Part shown: positions 25,853 through 34,887 of the stretch, one piece after another
Layout of the letters: every line of letters begins with the position of its first letter
How positions within the stretch are numbered: the stretch's first letter is position 1
Source of the DNA: Clostridium tepidum
Lineage (GTDB): Bacteria; Bacillota; Clostridia; Clostridiales; Clostridiaceae
Length of the DNA stretch: 64,000 bases
NCBI RefSeq assembly: GCF_002008345.1
Contig: NZ_MRAE01000014.1
Coordinates: forward strand, 1 to 64,000
Direction of reading: 5' to 3'
Position numbers and translations under genes: made by a program
Notes under the pieces: model-generated
The model's database searches: none
Told to the model about the DNA's origin: nothing
The model's input: only the letters and a program-made list of their open reading frames with translations

Positions 25853-25924
25853 TTTTAATCTTTTTCATAGAATAAGACAGGGAAACATATATTATAATAT
25901 AAAAATTGTTTAAGGGGGTATATC

Positions 25925-26188
25925 ATGGAGCAAGTAGAATTATATTCTATAGAAAATTTAAAAAATATGGAAATAATAGATATAAATACTGGTAGTAAAA
26001 TGGGATACATAAAGGATTTGATTATAGACTGTGACTCTTATAAGATATTATCTATAATTTTACCTACTCAAAAGGTAGGATTTTTCAATAAAAAAGAGGA
26101 TTTAGAAATAGAGTGGGATAGAATATATAAAATAGGTACAGATGTTATACTGGTAAATGGAGATAATTATAATTTAGAGGAGAATTAG
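25925..26188 (+). CDS. YlmC/YmxH family sporulation protein (PRC-barrel)
   Basis: An 87-residue single-domain PRC-barrel protein. The first half reads SIENLKNMEIIDINTGSKMGYIKDLIID, the second has VGFFNKKEDLEIEWDRIYKIGTDVILV, both typical of the small YlmC/YmxH proteins found next to sigG or nrdR in clostridia. The family is expressed in sporulation but has no known molecular role. The ATG at 25925 follows AAGGGGGT. It stands between sigG and nrdR with its own short upstream region. Confidence 0.88.
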   Translation: MEQVELYSIENLKNMEIIDINTGSKMGYIKDLIIDCDSYKILSIILPTQKVGFFNKKEDLEIEWDRIYKIGTDVILVNGDNYNLEEN

Positions 26189-26318
26189 TTTATTAAAAAG
26201 AAATTTATTATTTTAGTTATTGAAATTTTAAGTATTTAGTAGAAAAAATGGAGAAAAAGTGTATAATTAATATATATAGCTAAAGTTCAGTAATCTAAAG
26301 AAAAGGATGTGGATTAAA

Positions 26319-26774
26319 TTGAAGTGTCCCTACTGTGCGTATGGAGAAAGCAAAGTGGTAGATTCAAGATCTACAGAAGATGGAAGTTCAATAAGAAGAA
26401 GAAGAGAATGCCTAAAATGCAACAGAAGATATACTACTTATGAAAAAATAGAAACTACACCTATTCTTGTTATAAAGAAAAATATGAGTAGGGAATATTT
26501 TGATAGAAATAAGATAGTAAATGGTCTTATGAAAGCTTGTCAAAAAAGGCCTGTATCAAGGAAACAAATTGAACAAATAGCAGATGAAGTAGAAAGGCAT
26601 ATAAATAATGAGATGCTTACAGAAGTGAATACAGACAAAATAGGGCAAATAATAATGAAAAACTTAAAAAATATAGATGAGGTGTCTTATGTTAGATTTG
26701 CTTCTGTATACAGACAATTTAAAGATATTAATACTTTTATGGAAGAAATCAAAAATTTAATGGATAAAAATTAA
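26319..26774 (+). CDS. nrdR: Transcriptional repressor NrdR
   Basis: A 151-residue (d)ATP-sensing repressor of ribonucleotide reductase genes. The N-terminal zinc ribbon has CPYC and, after SIRRRRECL, a second CNRRY-type knuckle (CLKC). The ATP-cone domain follows from about residue 45 (ILVIKKNMSREYFDRNKI) to KNLKNIDEVSYVRFASVYRQF. The family N-terminus is MKCPYC, so I chose TTG 26319 behind AAAGGATG; the ATG at 26307 overlaps that site and would add four residues. A perfect hairpin terminator follows. Confidence 0.95.
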   Translation: MKCPYCAYGESKVVDSRSTEDGSSIRRRRECLKCNRRYTTYEKIETTPILVIKKNMSREYFDRNKIVNGLMKACQKRPVSRKQIEQIADEVERHINNEMLTEVNTDKIGQIIMKNLKNIDEVSYVRFASVYRQFKDINTFMEEIKNLMDKN

Positions 26775-26812
26775 TTATATTCTTATTTTTATAAGTTATA
26801 ATTAATTTAATT

Positions 26813-26853
26813 AAAAAACTTAATGCTATTATTATAATAGTATTAAGTTTTTT
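26813..26853. terminator. Terminator after nrdR
   Basis: AAACTTAATGCTATT (26816-26830) pairs with AATAGTATTAAGTTT (26836-26850, one G-U), flanked by As and Ts on the two sides. Confidence 0.85.
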
Positions 26854-26998
26854 ATTTTATTTTGGAATAATTGAAACTAATCATGAGTAAGTTATGAAGC
26901 TTATGTTAAAATAAAGTTAAATATGTTAAAAGTTATGTATATTTTTTTAATAATGTATAATTAGTGATAATATATTTATAGGAAGGATGGTATGTTTT

Positions 26999-27706
26999 AT
27001 GAATTTTGAAAAAATTAATATTGGATCTTATATTTTTTTGAAATTGCAATTTAAAAATGCTAATTTTATATTTTCTACTGGAGAAAATAATTTAAATTTA
27101 AATATAGAGGAAGGAAAAGAAAATTTAAATAATATAAAAAAATGGTTTTCATTACAAGAAGTATTTTATTTAAATCAAGTACATAGTAGTATAGTTAGAA
27201 ATTTTGATGATGAAAATAAAGATGGAGATGCAATAATAACTAATGAATTTGATAAAGCTGTAGGAATTTTTACAGCAGATTGTGTTCCTATACTATTATA
27301 TGATAAAGAAAATGATGTAGTGGCTGCAGTTCATAGTGGTTGGAGAGGAACTTATGAACAGATAGTTATAAGCACCATAAATAAAATGAAGGAAAATTAT
27401 GGTACAAATCCTAAAAACATTATAGTTTCAATAGGTCCACATATAAAAGAATGTTGTTATGAAGTAAGTTGGGACTTAATAAATAAGTTTAAAGAAAATA
27501 AAATGTATAATGATCATAATATAAATAACAAAAGAAATTTGAATATGGAAAAATGTATATTGGCGCAATTAAGTTATATAGGGGTTAAGAGCGAAAATAT
27601 AATTAGAACAGATTTATGTACTATGTGTAGTTCAGATCCAAAATTTTATTCCTATAGAAAAGAAGGAAATATAGGGAGACAATTTTCCTTTATATATTTA
27701 AGTTAA
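26999..27706 (+). CDS. pgeF: Peptidoglycan editing factor PgeF / laccase-domain purine nucleoside phosphorylase
   Basis: A 235-residue YfiH/DUF152 (Cu-oxidase_4) protein. Conserved features are LNQVHS (first metal His), ADCVPILLYD with the metal Cys, VAAVHSGWRGT with the second His, and SIGPHIKECCYEV. Homologues keep L-serine out of peptidoglycan precursors in E. coli and act as purine nucleoside phosphorylases in others. Which role applies is unknown. ATG 26999 is preferred because GGAAGGATGG precedes it; the ATG at 26987 lies inside that site. It lies 16 bases upstream of the response regulator gene and may be co-transcribed with it. Confidence 0.9.
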   Translation: MNFEKINIGSYIFLKLQFKNANFIFSTGENNLNLNIEEGKENLNNIKKWFSLQEVFYLNQVHSSIVRNFDDENKDGDAIITNEFDKAVGIFTADCVPILLYDKENDVVAAVHSGWRGTYEQIVISTINKMKENYGTNPKNIIVSIGPHIKECCYEVSWDLINKFKENKMYNDHNINNKRNLNMEKCILAQLSYIGVKSENIIRTDLCTMCSSDPKFYSYRKEGNIGRQFSFIYLS

Positions 27707-27722
27707 TAATAGGAGGAGTACT

Positions 27723-28421
27723 ATGACTAAGGAAAAAATACTTATAGTAGATGATGAAGAACATATATGTGAATTAATAAAATTTAATCTAGAAAATAAC
27801 GGATATGAATGCATTTGTGCTTTAAATGGGATAGATGCATTAGAGAAAGTTAAAAAAGAAAAACCAGATTTAGTACTTTTAGATTTAATGTTACCAGGCA
27901 TGGATGGATATGATGTTTGTAAAGAAATAAGAAAAAATGATAATACAGCTGCTACTTCTATAATAATGATTACAGCTAAAAGCGATGAATTAGATAAAGT
28001 TCTGGGTTTAGAATTAGGTGCGGATGATTATATAACTAAACCTTTTTCTATTAGAGAGATGGTGGCTAGAGTAAAAGCAGTTCTTAGAAGAAAAACAACC
28101 ATAAATATAGAATCTAAATCATACTCTTTAGGAAATATAATTGTGAATTTTGAGAAGCATTCCCTTACAAAGGATGGTAGAAAAATAGAACTTACATTAA
28201 AAGAATTTGAACTTTTAGAAGTCTTAATAAAAAACAGAGGAAAGGTTATGACAAGAGATTTTTTATTAGACAGAATATGGGGATATGAATATATTGGAGA
28301 AACTAGAACTGTAGATGTGCATATAAGGCATTTAAGAAAGAAAATAGAAGATGATGATAAGAATCCTAAATATATTGAAACCATAAGAGGCATAGGATAT
28401 AGATTCAATAGTGAATTTTAA
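27723..28421 (+). CDS. phoP: OmpR-family response regulator, probable PhoP/PhoB
   Basis: A 232-residue response regulator. The receiver domain has the acidic pocket VDDEEH, the phospho-acceptor Asp54 in LLDLMLPG, and the TKPFSIREMVARV lysine region. The C-terminal winged helix has LTLKEFELLEVL and RTVDVHIRHLRKKI. The sensor kinase gene follows after 11 bases and the pst transporter after that, so it most probably controls phosphate-starvation genes. The ATG at 27723 follows AGGAGGAG. Confidence 0.9.
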   Translation: MTKEKILIVDDEEHICELIKFNLENNGYECICALNGIDALEKVKKEKPDLVLLDLMLPGMDGYDVCKEIRKNDNTAATSIIMITAKSDELDKVLGLELGADDYITKPFSIREMVARVKAVLRRKTTINIESKSYSLGNIIVNFEKHSLTKDGRKIELTLKEFELLEVLIKNRGKVMTRDFLLDRIWGYEYIGETRTVDVHIRHLRKKIEDDDKNPKYIETIRGIGYRFNSEF

Positions 28422-28432
28422 AAGGTGAATTT

Positions 28433-30154
28433 ATGAAAAAAAAATTAACAATATCAATACTTATAATTTTAATATTTACATTAACTATAGTATCATCACT
28501 CTTTTTAATAATCATTAATAATCAGCATATAGAAAGCAGTAAAAGTAGATTAAGAAATAATAATTTATTTATAATGAAAGTAATAAAAAATGAAGGTTTT
28601 GAAAACATTGCTGATTTTATAAAGAACAATTATAAAGATAATGATATAAGGGTAACATTAATAGATAATAGTGGAAATATTTTAGTGGATTCTAAAGATA
28701 ATAGCAAAGAATTAGGAAATCACAATAAAAGAGAAGAAATAATTAATTCAAAAAAATATGGGGAGGCTTATAGTCTAAGACATAGTGATACAACAAAATT
28801 AGAAAGTCTTTATTTTGCAAATAAAATTAGTGACAATTATCTTATAAGAAGTTCCATAGATATAAAAAACATAAAATTATTAGAAAAAAATTATATAAAG
28901 TATTATATTTTCATAATATTATTTTCTTTTATTATGTCCTTTTTATTTTCATCTAGAATATCAATGGCTATGATAAAACCTATAAAAAATCTTGAATTTG
29001 TAACTGCAAGTATAGCAAGAGGAGATTTTGATAGAAGGGTGATAATAAATTCTGAAGATGAAATAGGGCAGCTTGGGAAAAATTTTAATTCTATGGCAGA
29101 TATATTAGAAAATAGCTTAGTAGAAGTTAGAGATAAGCAAAATAGGTTAGAGGCCATACTTAAAAGTATGGATAGTGGTGTTATAGCTATAGATAAAGAG
29201 TTTAAAGTTATTATGATTAATCCCTGTGCTAAAAAATTATTTGGTATAAAAAGAGATATAATAGGTGAAAATCTTATGGATAATATAAGAGATTTTGAGC
29301 TTGAAAAAGCATTAAAGGATAAGGAATCCTTCTATAGGGAAATAAATATATTGTGGCCAGAAAAAAGAACACTTAGGGTGAAGACCACAGACATAATAAG
29401 TAAATATGACAATATAGGTACTGTGGCAGTAGTACAAGATATAACAGACATAAAAAAACTAGAAAGCATGAGAGAGCAATTTGTAGCAAATGTATCGCAT
29501 GAATTAAAAACTCCATTAACATCCATAAAAGGTTTTTCAGAAACTTTAAAGTATGTAGATGATAAAAAAAATAGAGAAAAGTTTTTACAAATAATAAATG
29601 ATGAAGCAGATAGACTTACAAGATTGATAAATGATATATTAGTGTTGTCTAATATAGAAAAGCAAAAGCAAGAATTAGTACAAGAAGAAATAGATTTAAA
29701 TGAATTAATTGAAAAAGTTTATTATCTAGTAAAAAAATCTGCAGATGATAAAAATATAAAAATAAATATTGTGGGAGAAAAAGTACCTTTGTTAATAGGA
29801 AATAAGGATAAATACAATCAAATGATAATAAATTTAGTAGATAATGCTATTAAGTATACAGAACTTAATGGTGTAGTAAATGTAGGAACAAAACAAGATA
29901 AAAATAGTATAATATTTTGGGTAGAAGATACAGGAGTAGGGATTCCAAAAGAGCATTTAGATAGAATATTTGAAAGATTTTATAGAGTGGATAAAGCAAG
30001 ATCTAGAGCAGAAGGGGGAACGGGATTAGGCTTAGCTATAGTAAAGCATATAGTTTTAAGTATTAATGGAAAAATAGAAGTAGAAAGTGAACCTCAAAAA
30101 GGAACTAAATTTCAGGTGAAAATACCTTTAAACTTAAAAATAAATAACTTTTAA
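28433..30154 (+). CDS. phoR: Sensor histidine kinase, probable PhoR
   Basis: A 573-residue membrane histidine kinase. Two membrane helices (about residues 6-27 and 160-180) flank an extracellular domain. HAMP follows (KPIKNLEFVTASIARGDF), then a PAS domain (about 240-340), the dimerisation domain with the phospho-His356 in VSHELKTPLTSI, and the ATPase domain (N box DNAIKYT, G1 DTGVGI, G2 GTGLGLAI). The N-domain order matches Bacillus PhoR. Position between phoP and pstS supports phosphate sensing. The ATG at 28433 has an AAAGGTG site. A strong terminator follows, so pstS has its own promoter. Confidence 0.9.
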   Translation: MKKKLTISILIILIFTLTIVSSLFLIIINNQHIESSKSRLRNNNLFIMKVIKNEGFENIADFIKNNYKDNDIRVTLIDNSGNILVDSKDNSKELGNHNKREEIINSKKYGEAYSLRHSDTTKLESLYFANKISDNYLIRSSIDIKNIKLLEKNYIKYYIFIILFSFIMSFLFSSRISMAMIKPIKNLEFVTASIARGDFDRRVIINSEDEIGQLGKNFNSMADILENSLVEVRDKQNRLEAILKSMDSGVIAIDKEFKVIMINPCAKKLFGIKRDIIGENLMDNIRDFELEKALKDKESFYREINILWPEKRTLRVKTTDIISKYDNIGTVAVVQDITDIKKLESMREQFVANVSHELKTPLTSIKGFSETLKYVDDKKNREKFLQIINDEADRLTRLINDILVLSNIEKQKQELVQEEIDLNELIEKVYYLVKKSADDKNIKINIVGEKVPLLIGNKDKYNQMIINLVDNAIKYTELNGVVNVGTKQDKNSIIFWVEDTGVGIPKEHLDRIFERFYRVDKARSRAEGGTGLGLAIVKHIVLSINGKIEVESEPQKGTKFQVKIPLNLKINNF

Positions 30155-30210
30155 TATTATATAAATTATTTATATGATGTAATTTAAAATAAAAATATTG
30201 AATAAAAAAG

Positions 30211-30259
30211 AGTTTGTTTCAAAATAGATTTAATTTTATTTTGAAGCAAACTTTTTTTA
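30211..30259. terminator. Terminator after phoR
   Basis: AGTTTGTTTCAAAATA (30211-30226) pairs with TATTTTGAAGCAAACT (30237-30252, one mispair), followed by TTTTTTAT. Confidence 0.88.
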
Positions 30260-30332
30260 TTTCATCTATATCATTTTAAATTTAGCTGAAAATAAGAAGT
30301 TGTATAAGTCAATAAAAAAGTAAAAACTAATG

Positions 30333-30370
30333 TTAAATTTAATTAACTTTAATATAATAATTGCTTAACC
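30333..30370 (+). promoter_or_regulatory. Possible PhoP box and promoter of the pst operon
   Basis: TTAAAT (30333), TTAACT (30343) and TTAACC (30365) lie on roughly the same helical face around a TATAAT -10 candidate (30353-30358), and no good -35 is present. PhoP of Bacillus binds TTAACA-like repeats spaced 11 bases. Suggestive only. Confidence 0.35.
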
Positions 30371-30439
30371 TAAATGATTTAAAATAAAAAATGTAATCAT
30401 GATGAGAATATAAAGAATCTTGAATGGAGGTTTTTATTA

Positions 30440-31312
30440 ATGAAAAGAAAAGGACTTAAATTAATAATATCAGCCTTAATAATAACTATGACTTTTGGAA
30501 TTCTATCAGGTTGTGGTAATAAACAAGAAAATAAAGAAAAAAATAAAAAAGAAACTATAAGCGGTAATATAACTGCATTAGGATCCTCTGCATTACAGCC
30601 TTTAGTGGAACAAGTAGCTAAGAAATTTATGCAAAAGAACCCAGATGCTATTATAAATGTTCAAGGTGGAGGAAGTGGAGCAGGGATAAATCAAGTAGTT
30701 TCAGGATCGGTTGAAATAGGAAACTCTGATGTAACAGCAGAATCAAAATTAAAAGACAAAAATCAAATTTCATCTTTAGTAGATCATAAAGTTTGTGCTA
30801 TAGGATTTGGAATTATAGTTAATAAGGAAGTAAATGTAGATTCTTTAACCAAACAGCAAATTCAAAAAATATTTACAGGAGAAATTACTAACTGGAAAGA
30901 TGTTGGTGGTCAAGATGAGAAGATAAATGTAATAAATAGATCTAAGTCTTCAGGTACAAGAGCTACTTTTAAAGATACTATAATGGATGGAAAGGATGAA
31001 AAAGAAGGTTTAGGTACAACTCAAGATTCTAGTGGAAGTGTTGTAAAAGCTATAAATCAAACAAAAGGAAGTATAAGTTATGTGTCTTTTTCACATCTTA
31101 ATGATGAAGTAAAAGTTATAAAAATAAATAATATAGAACCAACAAAAGAAAATATAATAGCTAAAAAATATGATTTTTGGTCTTATGAACATATGTATAC
31201 AAAAGGTGAACCAGAAGGGTTAACAAAAGCTTTTATAGATTATATGTTAAGTGAGGAAGCTAAACCATTAATAGAAAAATTAAAATATATACCAGCTAGT
31301 GATATTAAATAA
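30440..31312 (+). CDS. pstS: Phosphate ABC transporter substrate-binding lipoprotein
   Basis: A 290-residue extracellular phosphate-binding lipoprotein. A lipoprotein signal peptide ends in LSGC with the lipidated Cys25. The mature part begins with the phosphate-binding signature ITALGSSALQPLV, followed by GGGSGAGINQV, SDVTAE, and the RSKSSGTRATFKD anion-binding loop, all typical of PstS. It delivers phosphate to PstCA. The ATG at 30440 follows TGGAGG. It starts the pstSCAB-phoU run. Confidence 0.96.
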   Translation: MKRKGLKLIISALIITMTFGILSGCGNKQENKEKNKKETISGNITALGSSALQPLVEQVAKKFMQKNPDAIINVQGGGSGAGINQVVSGSVEIGNSDVTAESKLKDKNQISSLVDHKVCAIGFGIIVNKEVNVDSLTKQQIQKIFTGEITNWKDVGGQDEKINVINRSKSSGTRATFKDTIMDGKDEKEGLGTTQDSSGSVVKAINQTKGSISYVSFSHLNDEVKVIKINNIEPTKENIIAKKYDFWSYEHMYTKGEPEGLTKAFIDYMLSEEAKPLIEKLKYIPASDIK

Positions 31313-31334
31313 TAATTATTAGAGGAAGATGATT

Positions 31335-32267
31335 ATGAATATAACTAATAAAAAAACTTACAATAAAGATATATCTAAAATGAAGTTATTGAAAAACTTA
31401 AAAAATGAATACATAGGAAGAGGATTATCAACTATATGTGGAGTGTTAATAGTTTTTTTAACTTTATCTATAATATTTTTTGTAGTCTTCAAAGGTATAT
31501 CAGTATTTTCAAAAGGTGTTTCATTAAGGGAATTCTTATTTTCAACTAACTGGAATCCGGATAATGATGTACCTAAATTTGGAGCATTAAATTTTATAGC
31601 AGGATCTACTTTTGTATCTATAGGTGCAGTTATATTAAGTGCTCCAATAAGCGTAGCTTTGGCAATATTTATAAATTATATATCTCCTAAAGTAGGAGAT
31701 AAGGTTTTAAAACCTGCTTTAGAATTATTCGTAGGCATTCCTTCAGTAGTATATGGGTGGTTAGGTATAAGCATATTATTGCCAATTATAAAAAAAATTT
31801 ATGGAGGAACAGGTTTTAGCATTTTAGCAGGAATAATAGTTTTAAGTATAATGATATTACCAACCATAGCTAGTATTTCCGTAGATGCAATAAAAGTAGT
31901 ACCTAAATCTTATTTACAAGCTTCATATGGCTTAGGTGCAACTAGATGGCAAACTATAAGTAAGGTCATAGTACCTTCAGCTAAAAATGGCATATTAACA
32001 GGTATTATATTAGGTCTTGCCAGAGCCTTTGGAGAGGCATTGGCTGTTCAAATGGTAATAGGAAATTCTATTCAGTTTCCTAATAAATTATTAAATCCAG
32101 CCTCTACATTAACAAGTGTTATTACAATGGATATGGCAAATACTATAGGAGGAACGGTATGGAATGATGCACTTTGGGCGTTAGCATTATTACTTTTAAT
32201 AATATCTTTCCTATTTATAATAGCAATTAGGCTTATAGGAAGAAGGGGGGAGAGTAATGAATTCTAA
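31335..32267 (+). CDS. pstC: Phosphate ABC transporter permease PstC
   Basis: A 310-residue integral membrane permease with about six helices. The BPD_transp_1 domain has the EAA-type loop YGLGATRWQTISKVIVPSAKNGI and ends with ARAFGEALAVQMVIG. A GIPSVVYGWLG stretch is typical of PstC. ATG 31335 is chosen since GAGGAAG lies 6 bases upstream; the ATG at 31329 abuts that site. The last 11 bases overlap pstA, indicating coupling. Confidence 0.95.
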   Translation: MNITNKKTYNKDISKMKLLKNLKNEYIGRGLSTICGVLIVFLTLSIIFFVVFKGISVFSKGVSLREFLFSTNWNPDNDVPKFGALNFIAGSTFVSIGAVILSAPISVALAIFINYISPKVGDKVLKPALELFVGIPSVVYGWLGISILLPIIKKIYGGTGFSILAGIIVLSIMILPTIASISVDAIKVVPKSYLQASYGLGATRWQTISKVIVPSAKNGILTGIILGLARAFGEALAVQMVIGNSIQFPNKLLNPASTLTSVITMDMANTIGGTVWNDALWALALLLLIISFLFIIAIRLIGRRGESNEF

Positions 32268-33141
32268 AGTGATAGACAAAATTTGGACGGTTATATTGTA
32301 TTTTATTTCAGCTTTAGTAGTGTTATTATTGATAATTCTTTTAGGATATATATTAATGAAAGGTGCAAGCGCATTAAATTTACAATTCTTATTTTCAGAC
32401 CCTAAGATAGGAGAAGCAGGAGGTGGAATAGGACCTCAATTATTTAACTCTCTTTATATGCTTTTAATATCTTTAATAATTACAGTGCCTATAGGAATAG
32501 GAGCTGGAATATATCTTTCAGAGTATACCAAAAAAGGTTTCTTTTTAAATGTAGTTAGAATTTCTATAGAAACTATGGCCTCTCTTCCTTCTATAGTAGT
32601 AGGTTTATTCGGTTTTTTAGTTTTTGTCAAAATAACTAATTGGGGTTTTACTCTTTTGTCAGGAGCATTAGCCATATCAATATTAAACTTACCAGCTTTA
32701 ACTAGGGTAAGTGAAAATGCTATAAAGGAGGCTTCTAAAGGAATAAAGGAAGCTAGTTTAGGTCTTGGAGCTACAAGATTTCAAACTATAAAAACAGTAG
32801 TACTTCCTTCAGCTATACCCCAAATTTTAACGGGAATAATATTAGCGGCAGGCAGAATATTTGGGGAAGCAGCAGCACTTTTATATACAGCAGGAATGAG
32901 TGCACCTAGTTTAAATTTTACAGCTAATATAACTTCGAAAGCTTTTCCACTTAATTTAATGAGACCAGCAGAAACGTTAGCAGTTTATATATGGAAAGTA
33001 AATTCAGAAGCTATGATACTTGATGCTGCTAAAGTAGCTAATGGAGCATCAGCAGTTCTAATTATAATGGTTTTATTATTTAATATATTAGCTAGAATAA
33101 TAGGTAAAAAAATGCACAAATTGTATACAGGGGAGAATTAA
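32257..33141 (+). CDS. pstA: Phosphate ABC transporter permease PstA
   Basis: A 294-residue permease with six or so membrane helices. The coupling loop reads LGLGATRFQTIKTVVLPSAIP, and ASLPSIVVGLFGF is the PstA counterpart of the PstC Gly-Ile-Pro-Ser loop. RIFGEAAALLYTAG follows. It pairs with PstC to form the phosphate channel. The ATG at 32257 lies within the end of pstC behind AAGGGGGGAG. Confidence 0.95.
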   Translation: MNSKVIDKIWTVILYFISALVVLLLIILLGYILMKGASALNLQFLFSDPKIGEAGGGIGPQLFNSLYMLLISLIITVPIGIGAGIYLSEYTKKGFFLNVVRISIETMASLPSIVVGLFGFLVFVKITNWGFTLLSGALAISILNLPALTRVSENAIKEASKGIKEASLGLGATRFQTIKTVVLPSAIPQILTGIILAAGRIFGEAAALLYTAGMSAPSLNFTANITSKAFPLNLMRPAETLAVYIWKVNSEAMILDAAKVANGASAVLIIMVLLFNILARIIGKKMHKLYTGEN

Positions 33142-33153
33142 GGAGGAAAAGTT

Positions 33154-33903
33154 ATGGCAATTATTAAAACAGACAATCTAAATTTATATTATGGGAATAT
33201 AAAAGCTTTAAAAAATATCAATATAGATATAGAAAAAAATAAAGTTACTGCTTTAATAGGACCTTCAGGATGTGGAAAATCTACATTTTTAAGAACTTTA
33301 AATAGAATGAATGATTTAATAGATTCGGTAAAAATAGAAGGTAATGTTTATTATGAGGGAAAAGATATATATAAAGATTATGATGTAATAGATCTTAGGA
33401 AGAAAATAGGAATAGTATTTCAAAATCCTAATCCATTCCCTATGTCTATATATGACAACATAGCCTATGGTCCTAGAATTCATGGTATAAAGAATAAAGA
33501 GAAGTTAGATGAAATAGTAGAAAAAAGTTTAAAAGGAGGGGCACTTTGGAAAGAGGTAAAAGATAGGCTTAAAAAAAGTGCATTAGGATTATCAGGAGGG
33601 CAGCAACAAAGACTTTGTATAGCCAGAACATTAGCTGTAGAACCTGAAATATTATTAATGGATGAGCCAACTTCAGCACTAGACCCTATATCTACTCTTA
33701 AAATTGAAGAACTTATGGATGAACTTAAAAGTAAATATACTGTAATAATAGTTACGCATAATATGCAGCAGGCAGGAAGAATATCTGATAACACAGCATT
33801 TTTTCTAAATGGAGAAATAATAGAAGTAGGAAAAACTGAAGAATTATTTTACAAACCGAAGGATAAAAGAACTGAAGATTATATAACAGGTAGATTTGGT
33901 TAG
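33154..33903 (+). CDS. pstB: Phosphate ABC transporter ATP-binding protein PstB
   Basis: A 249-residue ABC ATPase. Walker [10 protein letters not shown] (about residues 36-44), the Q loop [21 protein letters not shown] that is diagnostic of PstB, ABC signature LSGGQQQR, Walker [14 protein letters not shown], and the switch His in VTHNMQQA. The ATG at 33154 follows AAGGAGGA, 12 bases after pstA. Confidence 0.97.
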   Translation: MAIIKTDNLNLYYGNIKALKNINIDIEKNKVTALIGPSGCGKSTFLRTLNRMNDLIDSVKIEGNVYYEGKDIYKDYDVIDLRKKIGIVFQNPNPFPMSIYDNIAYGPRIHGIKNKEKLDEIVEKSLKGGALWKEVKDRLKKSALGLSGGQQQRLCIARTLAVEPEILLMDEPTSALDPISTLKIEELMDELKSKYTVIIVTHNMQQAGRISDNTAFFLNGEIIEVGKTEELFYKPKDKRTEDYITGRFG

Positions 33904-33932
33904 GTTTATTTAAATGAAAGGAGAAGAATAGA

Positions 33933-34586
33933 TTGAGAAAGGTATTTGATAAAGAACTTCTAAAGCTCCATAATAGTATATTAAGAATGGGTAGTATTGT
34001 AGAAAAGCAAATAAATACATCTATTAAAGCACTAGTTAAAAAAGATGAAGATTTAGCAAATAAAGTAATAAAAAATGATGATTTAGTAGATGAGTTAGAA
34101 AAAGAAATAGAGAATGAATGTATAGTTCTTATAGCTAAAGAACAACCTTTAGCTACAGATTTAAGAAAAATATTTACTACATTAAAAATTGTTACAGATT
34201 TAGAAAGAATGGCAGATCATGCAGTAGATATAGCTAAGATAGCAAAAAAAATAAAAGATGAAGAATATATTAAATCCTTAACAAAAATACCTAAAATGGC
34301 AGATATAGTTCAAAATATGATAAAAGAATCTTTAGATTCTTATGTAAATGAAAACAAAGAAGAAGCTTATAAAGCTTGTATTTTAGATGATGAAATAGAT
34401 TATATTTATAAAACTACGTTTAAAGAATATATAAACACAATGATAGAAAAAAAAGAAACTATAAATCAACTTACACAGTTTTTGTTTGTATGTAAATATT
34501 TAGAGAGAATAGCAGATCACACTACTAACATATGTGAATGGACTATTTATTTAGTAACTGGGGAGCATATTGATATGAATGAGTGA
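33933..34586 (+). CDS. phoU: Phosphate transport regulator PhoU
   Basis: A 217-residue, all-helical protein of two PhoU repeats. The conserved metal-binding motifs appear as DLERMADHAVDIA in the first repeat and KYLERIADHTTNICE in the second. PhoU restrains PhoR and the Pst system when phosphate is ample. The TTG at 33933 follows AAAGGAGA. It is the last gene of the phosphate block. Confidence 0.95.
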   Translation: MRKVFDKELLKLHNSILRMGSIVEKQINTSIKALVKKDEDLANKVIKNDDLVDELEKEIENECIVLIAKEQPLATDLRKIFTTLKIVTDLERMADHAVDIAKIAKKIKDEEYIKSLTKIPKMADIVQNMIKESLDSYVNENKEEAYKACILDDEIDYIYKTTFKEYINTMIEKKETINQLTQFLFVCKYLERIADHTTNICEWTIYLVTGEHIDMNE

Positions 34587-34701
34587 AATTAATATATGCA
34601 TAAATTATTTCCAAAATATTGTGTAACACTTTTAAGGGAAAGTATAATAAGATAACTTTAATTTTAAAATATTTATTATATTAAAATTGAAGTTAATTTT
34701 A

Positions 34702-34730
34702 AACAGCTCTTTAGAGGTGTTTTATTTTTT
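34702..34730 (+). terminator. Weak terminator after phoU
   Basis: AACAGCTCT and AGAGGTGTT arms with one internal mismatch, followed by TTATTTTTT. Confidence 0.6.
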
Positions 34731-34887
34731 ATATTTTGTGCTTATTTCATAATTTTTTCATGTTTGATTGTATTATTACTATTTGTTTTTTATATTTTAT
34801 AAATTAAATTTTAAGTTGCAAATTGACTAAATTATTATATTAATGTAATATAATTTAATGATAAATATAAAATTTGGAGTTGAAAAA

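Noticed and set aside
28028-28408. 126-codon minus-strand frame in the response regulator gene
   Set aside because: Antisense to intact receiver and winged-helix domains; no site or promoter.
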